Shown one piece after another: positions 8,384 to 18,309 of a DNA stretch of 64,000 nucleotides; the first letter of the stretch is position 1; each line of letters begins with the position of its first letter. Origin of the DNA: MFD01213-c1 sp963704405 (lineage in GTDB: Bacteria; Planctomycetota; Phycisphaerae; Tepidisphaerales; Tepidisphaeraceae); NCBI GenBank assembly GCA_963704405.1, contig OY969903.1:2294001-2358000 (forward strand), given 5' to 3'. The notes under the pieces are model-generated. The model searched no databases. It saw only the letters and a list, made by a program, of their open reading frames with translations, and was not told where the DNA came from. A program made the position numbers and the translations under genes.

Positions 8384-9222
8384 ATGGCAGATGTAACGCC
8401 CGAAGTATCCACCTCCCCCGACACCGGCGGCACGAACGCCGCGGAAAACGATCCGTTTCTGCGGCTTCACAAGATGTCGACCACCGCCGGCCTCGGCAGC
8501 GGTGATTACGTCGCCATCAACGGCTCAGCCATCGCCGCCCTCCTGCTGGGCATCGCCAGTGCCCTGGTCCTGTTTAATAGCTATCTTTTGCTCCTTCTTC
8601 CGCTTGCGGGAATAGTCTGCGGTGTGCTGGCGTTTCGTCAGATCACCAGCAGCAATGGCACACAAACCGGCCGCATTCTGGCGGGTATTGGGCTTTTGCT
8701 TTCCATTGGTTTTGGTGGGTTTTTCATCGGCAAAGAAGCGATCGAGACCACAACCAACAAGCACGATGAGCGCGAAGTCGTCGCGGTCATCGAACAGTTT
8801 GGGGATCTGATCAAAAACGACAAATACGCTGAAGCTTACAACCTGTTGGACGATCGCTTCAAAGACCGTCTGCCGGAATCTGTTTTTACCGAACGATGGA
8901 AGGCCAATAGCGCCTCACCGATCGTCGGCCACATCGCGGGCATGACGTGGAACGGCCATCTTGGATTCGAGACCGACGCGGTTTCGGACCAACGGGTCGC
9001 AAGCGGGATCATCCTGATCAGCTTCGACAAGCTCACCGCCAAAGATCGCCAAAGCATGCTTTTCCGCAAAGCCAATGGGAAATGGCAAATTGACCAGATC
9101 CCCCAGGTCTTCCCGGCCGAGCAGGCTGCGCAAGAGCCCCGCGCAGCCCCGGCGCAGGTCCGGCGCCGGCAGGGCCCGCGGGACCACCTGCGCCCGCGGG
9201 ACCACCAGCGCCCGCAAGGTAA
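8384..9222 (+). CDS. DUF4190-like membrane protein, probable frameshift near 9150
   Basis: The N-terminal half has two membrane segments (AIAALLLGIASALVLF...LPLAGIVCGVLAF and ILAGIGLLLSIGFGGFF) in the DUF4190 pattern, followed by a soluble domain resembling a scavenger of the 'DUF4019/SnoaL-like' shape (EQFGDLIKNDKYAEAYNLL...WQIDQIP). Family names are tentative. The uninterrupted frame runs to 9367 with an implausible Arg-rich end. Adding one C to the CCCC at 9147-9150 instead gives a Gly/Pro/Ala tail (GPAPAGPAGPPAPAG) that stops at 9222, typical of this protein type. I therefore end the gene at 9222. The start is ATG 8384 (MADVTPEVS). Confidence 0.6.
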
Positions 9223-9460
9223 CACCATTTCGCTCACATCTTTCGCGCCGGCAGATAGGGTTGTGAAATTGACCCTGCCTGATGAGCTCAACCTCAAATC
9301 CCGCCTCGCTCGACACGCCTTTCCGTCCTCTTCAAGCAAAGCTCCTCATAAGTCCGATAATCTCTAAGTCCGCCTGCTCGGAGACAGCGTTCAGTAAGTG
9401 CTCCATATTCGCCGATGAGGCGATGGGGACTTCAAAGCGATGGTCGCTCCCCAGCGAGGC

Positions 9461-10666
9461 ATGGTTGAAATGGCAATTTTGAACCGGCGAGTCGTGAAGT
9501 GGTTGCTCAGCGGCGCGGCATTTGCCGCCGTCGTGGGGCTTACCGGATGCGCGTCGTTGTTCCCCAAAACGCCGTTGGCCGCGGAAGCGGGTGGCGCTAC
9601 TTCCTCGGCTGCCCCGCATGAACCGCAGGATGATACAGATGCGTACAACTCAGAACTGACGCCGCCGCAGGTGAATGTCTTCGGAGAGCTGGACGGCGTC
9701 GCCCGCGGACCCGGCAAAACGGTAGGCGATGAAGGATTTCAACAGCACACTTTCGCCGACGAAGGGTATGACTCGGATGTCTCGATCGATCCAGCCGGCA
9801 AATGGCTGGCGTTTTCAAGCACGCGGCATAGCGAACACCCCGGTATTTATCTTCAGCGCGTGGATGGCACCGCAGTCACCTGCCTGACCTCCGATGACGC
9901 CGACAACGCATTCCCGACTTTCAGCCCCGACGGCAAGCAGGTCGCCTTCTGCTCCACCCGCAGCGGTGTATGGAACATTTACGCGATGGACATCGACGGG
10001 CGAAACGTCGTCCAGGTGACCAGCGGCAATAACCAGTGCGTCCATCCCAGCTACAGCCCCGACGGCACACGCCTGGCTTACAGCTCGCTCGGGTCGCGCA
10101 GCAATCAGTGGGAGCTATGGGTCGTCAGCCTGACCACCGGCGAGAAGCGACAGATCGGGTATGGCCTCTTCCCCAACTGGTCCCCAAACAAGGACGTCGA
10201 TCGCATCGCCTTCCAGCGCGCCCGCCAGCGCGGCTCGCGATGGTTCAGCCTCTGGACGCTCGATCTGGTCGACGGCGAAGCCCGTCGGGTGACCGAGGTC
10301 GCCGTCAGTTCCAATGCCGCGATTGTCTCGCCGGCTTGGAGCCCCGACAGCAAGCGGCTTGTCTTTGCGACGGTGATTGATCCGGCTCATTCCAGCGGCC
10401 GCCGCAAAGGCGAGCAGGATATCTGGACAATCAGCGCTGATGGTTCCGATCGTCGCCGTCTGACCGATGGCAATGGAGTTAATCTTTCGCCCGTCTGGTC
10501 GAGCGACAATCGTGTGTATTTCGTCAGCGACCGCGGCGGCAACGAGTGCATCTGGTCCGTCAGGCCCGAAGCCGGAACGCTCTTCACAGCATCAGCGCCC
10601 AAAGCGGACAAGCCCAAGGACATGTTCGGATCCACTGATACGCAAGACGCGACCGGTGATAAGTGA
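9461..10666 (+). CDS. TolB-like beta-propeller lipoprotein
   Basis: A lipoprotein signal peptide (WLLSGAAFAAVVGLTGC, lipobox LTGC) is followed by about seven PD40/WD40-like blades of the TolB type. Repeated units read FSPDGKQVAFCSTRSGVWNI, YSPDGTRLAYSS and WSPDSKRLVFAT. Proteins of this shape act in the envelope, classically TolB in the Tol-Pal complex. No TolA, TolQ, TolR or Pal is nearby, so I do not call it tolB. The start at 9461 has an AGCGAGG ribosome site. The next lipoprotein gene begins 23 bp after the stop, so the two are probably one operon. Confidence 0.78.
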   Translation: MVEMAILNRRVVKWLLSGAAFAAVVGLTGCASLFPKTPLAAEAGGATSSAAPHEPQDDTDAYNSELTPPQVNVFGELDGVARGPGKTVGDEGFQQHTFADEGYDSDVSIDPAGKWLAFSSTRHSEHPGIYLQRVDGTAVTCLTSDDADNAFPTFSPDGKQVAFCSTRSGVWNIYAMDIDGRNVVQVTSGNNQCVHPSYSPDGTRLAYSSLGSRSNQWELWVVSLTTGEKRQIGYGLFPNWSPNKDVDRIAFQRARQRGSRWFSLWTLDLVDGEARRVTEVAVSSNAAIVSPAWSPDSKRLVFATVIDPAHSSGRRKGEQDIWTISADGSDRRRLTDGNGVNLSPVWSSDNRVYFVSDRGGNECIWSVRPEAGTLFTASAPKADKPKDMFGSTDTQDATGDK

Positions 10667-10688
10667 TGTTTTGTTTCAAGGAAGAAAC

Positions 10689-11462
10689 GTGATCAAGATG
10701 CGGAGCATCAAGCATACAGCAGCCGCGCTCGCCGCAATGCTGTTCGTTGTCGGCTGCAAGCCCGTTGAATACGGGCACGAGCAGCAATTGACGTTGCAAT
10801 CGCGAACGCGCCCGATCTGGGCGATCGCTCCGGCGATTAATCTCAGCGGTGAAAGCAATGTCGATCCATTGCTGCAGGCTGACCTGCTTTACCAGCAGCT
10901 TCAGGCCGTGAACAACATTACAGTGGTTCCGGTCAACCGGGTGATTGAGGTGTATGCGGCCCTGCGGATTGACAAGGTTCAATCGGAAGAGCAGGCCGCC
11001 GCCGTGTGCGAACAGTTGGGCTGCGATGCCCTGGTCATTCCGACAGTGACGGCGTACGACCCGTACAACCCCCCTAAGGTCGGAGCCGCAATCCAGCTCA
11101 TCGCGCGGCCAGGCAGCACGCATCAGCCGAACATCGATGTCCGCGAGCTGAGCCGGCGGGCAACTCCGGCCGCCAGTGCATCCCTTCCACCGCGGCCAAA
11201 CTTCATCCAGGTGGTCGGCATGTACGATTCGGCGAACGGAAGCGTCCGCGATGCCGTACTGACATACGCAAAAGGCCGGAATGATCCGGTCGGGCCGATG
11301 GGAAATAAAGAATATTTCGTTAATATGGACCGTTATTGCGGATTTGTGTATCACGCACTGATCGCGGATCTTATCCGTGAAGCGGCGGTTCGCGAAACTG
11401 AAGCCATGGGCCCAAAACCTGTGGCGGTCAGCGAGGCGACCTCAACCGCGCCCCCGGGCTGA
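10689..11462 (+). CDS. Putative lipoprotein, CsgG/TolB-N-like fold
   Basis: A 257-aa lipoprotein: signal MRSIKHTAAALAAML with lipobox VVGC, then a domain that reads as alternating strands and helices (RPIWAIAPAINLSGESNVDP, LLYQQLQAVNNITVVPVNRV, CEQLGCDALVIPTVTAYDP). The pattern resembles the nucleotide-like domain of CsgG, DUF799 or the TolB N-terminus, in which an outer-membrane lipoprotein checks 'is this value set' type ligands; the resemblance is by eye only. GTG 10689 is chosen because AAGGAAG lies at proper spacing; ATG 10698 is the alternative. It follows the TolB-like gene closely. Confidence 0.65.
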   Translation: MIKMRSIKHTAAALAAMLFVVGCKPVEYGHEQQLTLQSRTRPIWAIAPAINLSGESNVDPLLQADLLYQQLQAVNNITVVPVNRVIEVYAALRIDKVQSEEQAAAVCEQLGCDALVIPTVTAYDPYNPPKVGAAIQLIARPGSTHQPNIDVRELSRRATPAASASLPPRPNFIQVVGMYDSANGSVRDAVLTYAKGRNDPVGPMGNKEYFVNMDRYCGFVYHALIADLIREAAVRETEAMGPKPVAVSEATSTAPPG

Positions 11463-11613
11463 ACCGATTGTACCAATGGGCATTGGCGCGATCGGGCCTT
11501 CATACGATCGCTGAAAATTTGCAGGCAGGTGCTTTCCTCTCAAAGGAACTCCTGCGGGTTCACTGGCCGTCGTCATGCTGAGCATGGAGCGAGGCCGGTT
11601 TGGGAGAATGAAC

Positions 11614-11832
11614 ATGCCGGGCATCAAGACGCTGAGTCTCGTAAAAGGCAAAAATCATTTCTGTTTCCGCTACGAAGTCGGACAGGAATCCAAAGTCCTC
11701 GATGCGCTGATTGATATGGTCAATCGGCGCGACATGGCTTTCGATTGGTTTGATGCCGCCGTCCTGTCACATCAACTTGGTCAGCATTTAGCGAAAGAAT
11801 TAAAGGCATATTTGCCGAAGAAAGCTGCATAA
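11614..11832 (+). CDS. Small conserved hypothetical protein
   Basis: A 72-aa protein, MPGIKTLSLVKGKNHFCFRY, followed by EVGQESKVLDALIDMVNRRD and FDWFDAAVLSHQLG. The compact alpha/beta pattern resembles a small planctomycete family of unknown function. ATG 11614 has GGGAGA eight bases upstream; the ATG at 11608 is too close to that site. No clear operon partner. Confidence 0.6.
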   Translation: MPGIKTLSLVKGKNHFCFRYEVGQESKVLDALIDMVNRRDMAFDWFDAAVLSHQLGQHLAKELKAYLPKKAA

Positions 11833-11877
11833 GGGTTATTGGCATCTGGAAGATGTCGGTTGTCCCCGGTCGGTTGC

Positions 11878-11931
11878 CAGTTGTAAGACAGTCAAATAAC
11901 AACGGACAGCAGACCGCTGACAACGGACAGA
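11878..11931. repeat. Degenerate GTTGTCAG/CTGACAAC-type repeat
   Basis: The stretch contains CAGTTGTAAGACAG, AACAACGGACAG and CTGACAACGGACAG, which are degenerate relatives of the perfect heptamer array at 48753. It lies in the 11833-12111 gap, which otherwise holds no supportable gene. Confidence 0.4.
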
Positions 11932-12111
11932 CCAGCCGCCAGTTTCCCGTCGATCTTTTCGCTCCCCAGCCAGAAGTCGACCGTGTGACGAGGATCGTCC
12001 ACGTGTGGGCCACCGGATCCCGCCGGCCGTGTGGCATATTCCAGGAATCCCCGCGCCGTGTTCTGCGCATCTGCGCGATCGCGGTCACCGCGCAGCCTGC
12101 GACCAGTACCT

Positions 12112-13236
12112 ATGAGCAGCGCAACCGTCTCTCCCGTCACATCGTTTACCGCCCCGGCGACAGCCGTCAGCGCGGTCATCGGCGGTCCCATTGAAAAGAA
12201 CTTCCCGCCGCTGGTTCGCCAGTTCCTCGACTACCTGAAGCTGGAAAAACACTTCAGCGATTATACCGTCAAGAGCTACGGCGCCGACCTGATTCAGTTC
12301 GGCCTGTTCCTCGCCGGTGACATCGGTCAGTCGCACGCAACCCCGCCGAGCGAGGCTTACACCTCCATGGCGATTGACGACAAACTCGTCAAGTGCGAAC
12401 CCCTGACAGTCCGGGAATTCCTCGCGTACCTTTACGCCCAGAACTACACCAAGAGCACCACCGCCCGAAAGCTGGCGACGTTGCGGAGCTTCTACAAGTT
12501 CCTCATTCGCCGCTCGCTGGTCAGCATCAACCCCCTCTCCACGATCCGCACACCCAAGCAGGAAAAGCGCCTGCCCAAGTGTCTGGACCTCGAGCAGGTG
12601 CAGAAACTGCTCGATGCCCCCGGCGACAGTGATCTGCTTGGCGCCCGCGATAAGGCGATGCTGGAAGTCCTATACTCCAGCGGAATTCGCGTGAGCGAAC
12701 TCGTGGAGCTGGAACTGGCCGACATCGATCTCCAGGAAGGCATTCTTCGCGTCCGCGGCAAAGGCCGCAAAGACCGCCTTACGCCCATCGGCAGCCAGGC
12801 AATCCGCGCTGTCCAGCGCTACTTCGAACTGAAGGCGCTCGATGCCAAGAGCGTCAACCAGACCAATGGCCGCGTGTTCCTGAACAAGCACGGCGAATCG
12901 CTCAGCACCCGGAGCGTCCGCCGCAAGCTGGATAAATATCTGGTGGCCGCCGGTCTCGATCCCGGCATCAGCCCCCACACCCTGCGGCACAGCTTCGCGA
13001 CGCACCTGCTCAACAACGGCGCCGATCTTCGAAGCGTGCAGGAACTGCTGGGCCATCAGAGCCTCAGCACAACGCAGGTCTACACGCACCTGACGACGAG
13101 CCGGATGAAGCAGGTTTACGACCAAGCCCATCCCCGAGCCGACAGTTCAACGGTGCAGCATCAACCGATCCCGCATCCCAGCAGCCCGCAACCCGCCTCG
13201 CAAAACCGCCCGTTCTATCCAGCCAAAGCTGGATAA
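12112..13236 (+). CDS. xerC/xerD: Site-specific tyrosine recombinase, XerC/XerD type
   Basis: Xer recombinases resolve chromosome dimers at dif. The N-terminal SAM-like core-binding domain (FLDYLKLEKHFSDYTVKSYG) is followed by the catalytic domain with all active residues: Arg in SSGIRVSELVELEL, Lys in GKGRKDR, HxxR in HTLRHSFATHLL, His in LGHQSLSTTQ and the nucleophile Tyr in VYTHL. The N-domain carries an extra loop of about 25 residues (around SHATPPSEAYTS), and a Pro/Ser-rich tail follows the catalytic domain. ATG 12112 leaves a 30-residue non-conserved leader. XerC and XerD cannot be separated here, and phage integrase is unlikely given the housekeeping neighbourhood. A terminator follows. 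Confidence 0.88.
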   Translation: MSSATVSPVTSFTAPATAVSAVIGGPIEKNFPPLVRQFLDYLKLEKHFSDYTVKSYGADLIQFGLFLAGDIGQSHATPPSEAYTSMAIDDKLVKCEPLTVREFLAYLYAQNYTKSTTARKLATLRSFYKFLIRRSLVSINPLSTIRTPKQEKRLPKCLDLEQVQKLLDAPGDSDLLGARDKAMLEVLYSSGIRVSELVELELADIDLQEGILRVRGKGRKDRLTPIGSQAIRAVQRYFELKALDAKSVNQTNGRVFLNKHGESLSTRSVRRKLDKYLVAAGLDPGISPHTLRHSFATHLLNNGADLRSVQELLGHQSLSTTQVYTHLTTSRMKQVYDQAHPRADSSTVQHQPIPHPSSPQPASQNRPFYPAKAG

Positions 13237-13280
13237 AACGAAAAGGGTGCGAGACGATCCGCACGACAACTTCAATTCCC

Positions 13281-13313
13281 AGGCAGCCCCGCATCCGCGG
13301 GGCTGCCTCATTT
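13281..13313 (+). terminator. Intrinsic terminator after the Xer gene
   Basis: A 12-bp perfect stem AGGCAGCCCCGC (13281-13292) / GCGGGGCTGCCT (13297-13308) with a 4-base loop is followed by a weak CATTT tail. It ends the Xer transcript. The remaining gap to 13566 shows no further gene. Confidence 0.7.
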
Positions 13314-13566
13314 GAATCGCAACCTCACGCCGACGAAAACCTCCACCGTCACACGCGCCTCCGGTTCGTTGTGCGCGCGATAAAACGTGCGGCGCCCTGA
13401 GTTCCCAGGTATTTACACCGCAAGCACGAGCCCCGTGTCGCGTTCAGGTTTTGTCCAGCAATAATCGGCGCCCGCGAGACTTTTGCCACCGGCTGCCAGC
13501 GCGGCGTCTCACCCACATCCAGCGGTATCAAACCCCCACGTCCAACCCATCAATACCACCCCAATG

Positions 13567-14608
13567 CTACTTCCTTTTCAACTGCTTAATCTCCTCCTGC
13601 AACCTCCTGACCTGAACCAGCAACTCCGGAAGCCTCCGCAATGCCGCCTGCTCCCTGAGGTTCTGCCGGTGCGGCAGTGCCGGCGCACCGCTGACTGTCG
13701 TTCGAGGCGGAACATTATTCGCAATCGCGCTGCGCCGCCGCCATCACACCATCGCCGATCGTGATGTGATCGCGGACCGCCGTCTGCCCGCCGAGCACAA
13801 CGCCCGTCCCCAGCCGGGCCGATCCCGCGATGCCCGTCTGAGCCACGATGATGCTGTGCGGCCCAATCTGCACGTTGTGAGCGATCTGCACCAGGTTATC
13901 GATCTTCGTTCCCCGCCCGATCCGCGTCGCGCCGAACTTTGCCCGGTCCACGCACACGCACGATCCAATTTCCACATCATCCTCTATCACCACCGTCCCG
14001 ATCTGCGGCACCTTCTCATGCTGCTTGCCATCCCACCGATAACCAAACCCATCGGTCCCAATCACGCTGCCGGCATGAATCGCCACGCGGTTGCCGAGCG
14101 TGATCCGCTCGCGAATCACTACATTGGCATAGAGATCGCAATCATCGCCGATGGTGACATCGTCGCCGATCACCACTCCGCCGTGGATAGCGACCCGCGA
14201 CCCCAGCGTCACGCGATTTCCAATGACTGCATTCGCTCCGATCGCACACCCGGCCCCCAGGGTTGCCGTCTCCGCGATCCTCGCTGATGGATCAATCCCC
14301 GGCGCAGGCCGCTGCACCGGCGGGGCAAACAGCGACAGCACATGCGAGATCGCCGCCTCTGTGTCATCAACGGTAAATACCGTCTTGGAGGTCGCCGGCA
14401 GCTTTACCTTTCGCTGCACGACCACCGCCATCGCCTGCGTTTTCCCGAATTGCTTCAGGTACGCGTCGGAATTGATCATCGTCAGTTCCGACGGCCCCGC
14501 ATCCGTCAGCGCGGCGATGCCCGTCACCACGCGCTCCCCATCCGGCGGCGACGCGGCATTGAGCGCCCTGGCTATCTCATTCAGCGTGACCGGTCGCATC
14601 GGTGTCAT
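13567..14608 (-). CDS. lpxD: UDP-3-O-acylglucosamine N-acyltransferase LpxD, frameshift near 13737
   Basis: LpxD adds the second acyl chain in lipid A synthesis. The N-terminal uridine-binding domain is followed by a left-handed beta-helix of hexapeptide repeats (AIGANAVIGNRVTLGSRVAI and so on), with TDGFGY and the catalytic His in IAHNVQIG. The uninterrupted frame stops at 13715 just after MAAAQ. The next frame continues in perfect family style (IANNVPPRTTVSGAPALP, then an amphipathic helix ending EEIKQLKRK) to the TAG at 13567. Restoring frame needs two added bases or one removed near CAGCGCGATTG. It is the last gene of bamA-skp-lpxD. Starts at 14608 or 14599 are both possible. Confidence 0.88.
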
Positions 14609-14640
14609 AAGTGAAGCCTAACGCGCACAAACCCAAGATG

Positions 14641-14683
14641 CACAAATAAAGAAGGCGCGGCCGGGAATTCCAGCCGCGCCTTC
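14641..14683 (-). terminator. Intrinsic terminator between skp and lpxD
   Basis: A stem GAAGGCGCGGC (14651-14661) / GCCGCGCCTTC (14673-14683) is followed on the minus strand by TTTATTTGTG. It lies just after the skp stop and before lpxD, so lpxD may need read-through or its own promoter. Confidence 0.7.
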
Positions 14684-14702
14684 GATGTTCAACCCATTCG
14701 AA

Positions 14703-15302
14703 TTACTTCGACTTGTACTTCGCATCCAGCGCCGTGATCACTTCGCTGGTGATGTCGATCTTGTCCGACACATACAGCAAATTGCGCGAATTGATCAACT
14801 GCGAAATCGCGTCCGGAGTCAGGTCGCGAACATTCTTCGGAAACTCCGGCTTTACTTCCGTGATGACCAGGTCGAGCCCTTTCTGCTTGGCGATGTCGTC
14901 CACCGCCGCCTCGATCTTCTCAAAGATCATTTTGAGCTGCCGGCTCTGGCTGCGGGCAATATCGATCTGCTTCAGCTTCAGCTCATTCTCATACGTCACT
15001 GACTTCTGCTCGAACTGCTGAGCCAGATCATCATATTGCGGGGAGTCCTGCTTTGGACCGTTGTCCATCTGCTGGCGGATGTTCGCCAGTTCAGACTGAT
15101 GCGCCTGCGCCAATGTCTTAAGCCCGTTGGTGTCTGCTTCCAGCTTGGCCTTGATGTCGATTGTTTCCTGCATCGTGTTGAACACTTTGCCGGTGTTGAC
15201 GACACCGATCTTGGTCGGTGTCGGACCCTGCTGGGCCATCACGGGAACGGCAGCAAAGATTCCCAATAAAACCGCGGTGAGCGTAGCACGTCGAATCATC
15301 AT
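14703..15302 (-). CDS. skp: Periplasmic chaperone OmpH/Skp
   Basis: Skp-family chaperones hold unfolded outer-membrane proteins in the periplasm on the way to BamA. A signal peptide (MMIRRATLTAVLLGIFAAVPVMA, cleavage before QQG) precedes the KIGVVNTGKVFNTMQE strand and a long charged coiled coil (about residues 45-140, rich in K/E/Q), then the closing strands GLDLVITE and YVSDKIDIT. The 199-aa length is slightly long for Skp but normal for planctomycete OmpH. ATG 15302 has AAGGAAA at good spacing. It sits between bamA and lpxD in the classical order. Confidence 0.88.
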   Translation of the reverse strand: MMIRRATLTAVLLGIFAAVPVMAQQGPTPTKIGVVNTGKVFNTMQETIDIKAKLEADTNGLKTLAQAHQSELANIRQQMDNGPKQDSPQYDDLAQQFEQKSVTYENELKLKQIDIARSQSRQLKMIFEKIEAAVDDIAKQKGLDLVITEVKPEFPKNVRDLTPDAISQLINSRNLLYVSDKIDITSEVITALDAKYKSK

Positions 15303-15627
15303 GGCACGTTTCCTTTTCTCCATCAGGAGAGATTTGTCGAACGTTGGTTCGAGACTATTTCCTAATTCCAGGCCGCGTTTCAACACGCCCGAAAATTGAC
15401 AATTGTCCTGTTATATCGGTTCAAAGGCCCCGACGATTGCACTCATGCGCCACAGGGACCTTCGTTGCAAAACAGGCGTTATTTGCATCGTGAACGCATC
15501 ATCCGCGCACAACGCGGATTCCGCAAGGCCCCCCACACCTTAAAGATATCCCAAACCCCCGGGAAACGTCCGAGAACTCAGCATGTCTGCCGGGCTCGCC
15601 GGTGAATAGCCCAGGTCTGCCGGCCAA

Positions 15628-18172
15628 TCAAAAACTATTCCCAAACGCAAAACTAAAGAACTGCGTATCGTCGTTCGGCCCTTTAAAGATCGGCACTGCA
15701 AAATCCAATTGCAGCGGCGCCTGCCCGAAGAAGGGCAACACCAGCCGAATTCCTGCTCCGACGCTGGCGCGAATGTCATGAATCCGGATGTCCGGTTCAA
15801 CAGTCCCAGCGTCAGAAAACACCACGCCCCGCAGGCTGTCACCGTAGATCGGATAATTTAATTCCAGCGTGCCGGTCAGTTTGAAATTGCCGCCGATCGG
15901 ATCGAGGTCCCGCCCAGCGCGCGGGCTCACACCGCGATAGGCAAACCCGCGAATGCTGTTGATGCCGCCGCCATAAAACCGCTCAAAAAACGGCGCATTG
16001 CGCGTGATATATCCGCTGTCCACGCTCAGCCGCAGCACGGTCCTGCGATCCAGCAGATCCTGATACAGGCTCTGGAACGCGTCATATCCCAGCGTGAACT
16101 TGTGAAAATAGAACTCCCCGCCCAGCGCGCCGGCGGCTTCATAATTAAACATGGTGTTAGTCCCGCGATACTGCAGCGGTCCGTGGTTGGTCGTATCCCG
16201 CCGAAGCTGCCATCCAACGCTGGTCAGCGTACTGTGGCCTTCAAGAGCCAGGATATCCGGGGCACGCGGGCTTTTCAGGCGGGTCTTGAGTCGGCCTGTC
16301 GCCGGATCGATTTCCGGCTCGCCTGTCAGCGGGTCGATGATGTCGACGCGTTCATTCAGCGGAAACCCATTTTCGATCGCGCCGACCTTCACGTCTTCGC
16401 CGCGAAACGCGACGGATGACGACCAGATATAATCAAACCGCTTGCCCAGCGTGATGCGCGCCCCCGCACTGCTCATCCCAATGCTCGCGGATATAGCTCT
16501 GGTAGTAGGCTTCGTCGGAATTGCTGTACGGCAGATCGAAGATGTACGGCTCAGCGAACAAAATGCTCGCGTTCGTCACCTCGGTGCCCGGTTCAAAGTT
16601 CAGCCGCAAAGTCTGACCGGCCCCCGTAAATGCACGATCGGACAGAATATCCCGCGCGCTCGACGGCGGATTGGCAATATCAAAATTCTTCTGCTCAAAC
16701 GTAAAATTACCCGCGATGCCCAGCGAACTGTTGATCCCCGCGCCTACGCTCAGGCTCGCCGTCTGCCGCTCATGCACTTCCACCAGCAGGTCCCGCGTAT
16801 TGGGCTGATTTCCGATCGGTGTGATCGTCGCATTGTCAAAGTACGGCGTGCCCCGCAGCCGGTCCAGCGCGTCCGACAGCTCTCCGCTGTTATAAAGCTG
16901 GCTCGGTGAAACATGCAGTTCCCGCAGAACCAGCTTTTCCATTGACCGCGAATTCCCCTTCACCAGGATTCGCCCCACATGGAACGGCTTGCCTTCGGAG
17001 ATTTCATAAACCAGCTCCACCGTGCCGGTTTCCATGTGATAGATCGGCTTGGCGGCGTACGCCGAGTGCCGCGGATCGCCGATCCGCAGATAATCCGGAT
17101 CATCCGACCGCGGGTCATAGATATATCCCAGCGGGCTGTACGCCTTGACGATCTCCTTCACATCCCGATCCAGAACTTCCGAATCAAAATATCGCCCTTC
17201 AACCAGGTTCAGATTCTTCCGCAGTTCCGCTTCCGAAAGACTGGAATTCCCCGTGAACGAAATGCGATCCACCTTATATCGCGGCCCTTCATCGATGATG
17301 AAATTGATCTGCAATTCCGACTGATCCGGCGAAAAAATCAACTTGCGCCCCACCTTGGCGTCAAAAAAACCCTTGCCTTCATAAAAACGCCGGAGTGACG
17401 CAACATCATCTTCGACCATCTCCGGGTCGTATGTGCCCGGATTAAAAATCCAGTACCAGCGCGTCGTCTTGACCTGGTCGTTGAGCTTTCCCTTGGTGAA
17501 GGTATTGCCGCCGATGAAATCAATCTTGCGAATCCGAACCTGCGGCCCTTCGACGATCTTGAAATAGACCGCCCCCGACCGCCCCATCTCATCGGTATCG
17601 ATATCGATGTGCGCAAACGGATGGTTTTTCGTGCGATACAGATTCGCGATCGACCGCTTGGCCAGCGAAAGCCGGAACGGCTCAATCGCATCGCCGACAT
17701 GCAGGTCGACTTCTTTGCTCAGGTCATCCGAACTGATAGCCGCGTTGCCGATGAATCGAATCTCGCGCACCAGCTTTTGTTCATTGACCTCAAAGACGAC
17801 AACAACACCGTTCCGAGTCGGCTCGACTTTCGCCTGCACATTTGAGAATCGCTTCAAACCGAAGATGCGCTGGTAATCTTCTTCAACCGTCGCAGGATCA
17901 AACTTATCCCCCTCGCGCGTTCGCACCAGGTTCAGAATGACCTGAGACGACACCTGGGAATTGCCGACAACTCGGACTTGTTCCACCGTTCGCCCCACCA
18001 GCTCCGGTGAAACATCCATCACTGCCGGCCGGGTCGCCGACGCCAGTTGGGCCGCCGCCAAATTGACAAAACAGAATAGAAAAAGAAGCGGAATCCCCAG
18101 AAAAATTGCGGGCACGATCCAGCCGATCAGCGACAGCCAACCGAACTGATTCCCGCGATTCGCCCTGCCCAA
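15628..18172 (-). CDS. bamA: Outer-membrane protein assembly factor BamA, frameshift near 16463
   Basis: BamA is the central subunit of the beta-barrel assembly machine. An N-terminal membrane signal (WLSLIGWIVPAIFLGIPLLF) is followed by five POTRA domains (motifs GRTVEQVRVVGNSQVS, VVVVFEVNEQKLVREI, GNTFTKGKL, INFIIDEGPRYKVDRI, VHERQTASLSVGAG) and the 16-strand barrel, including the conserved GGINSIRGFAYRG loop and a C-terminal aromatic F. The frame breaks at a C5 run (16461-16465). Removing one base joins the halves as DEQCGARITLGKR, the usual wording of that strand. Total length 2545 bp is one over a multiple of three. Heads the skp-lpxD cluster. Confidence 0.9.
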
Positions 18173-18309
18173 GAGTTCCTAGCCTCACGCCTGGAGCGTG
18201 GATAGAGGTCCGTTCCGCGGACGCGATAAACCGCCGCGCCTAAAGAGCGGGCCAGTTTAGCGGCGGGGGGGGCCATGTCAAAATGCGCATCGCGCTCTGA
18301 TAACAATCC

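Noticed and set aside
11878..12111. dif site near the Xer gene
   Set aside because: No recognisable 28-bp dif-like palindrome with XerC/XerD arms could be identified by eye.
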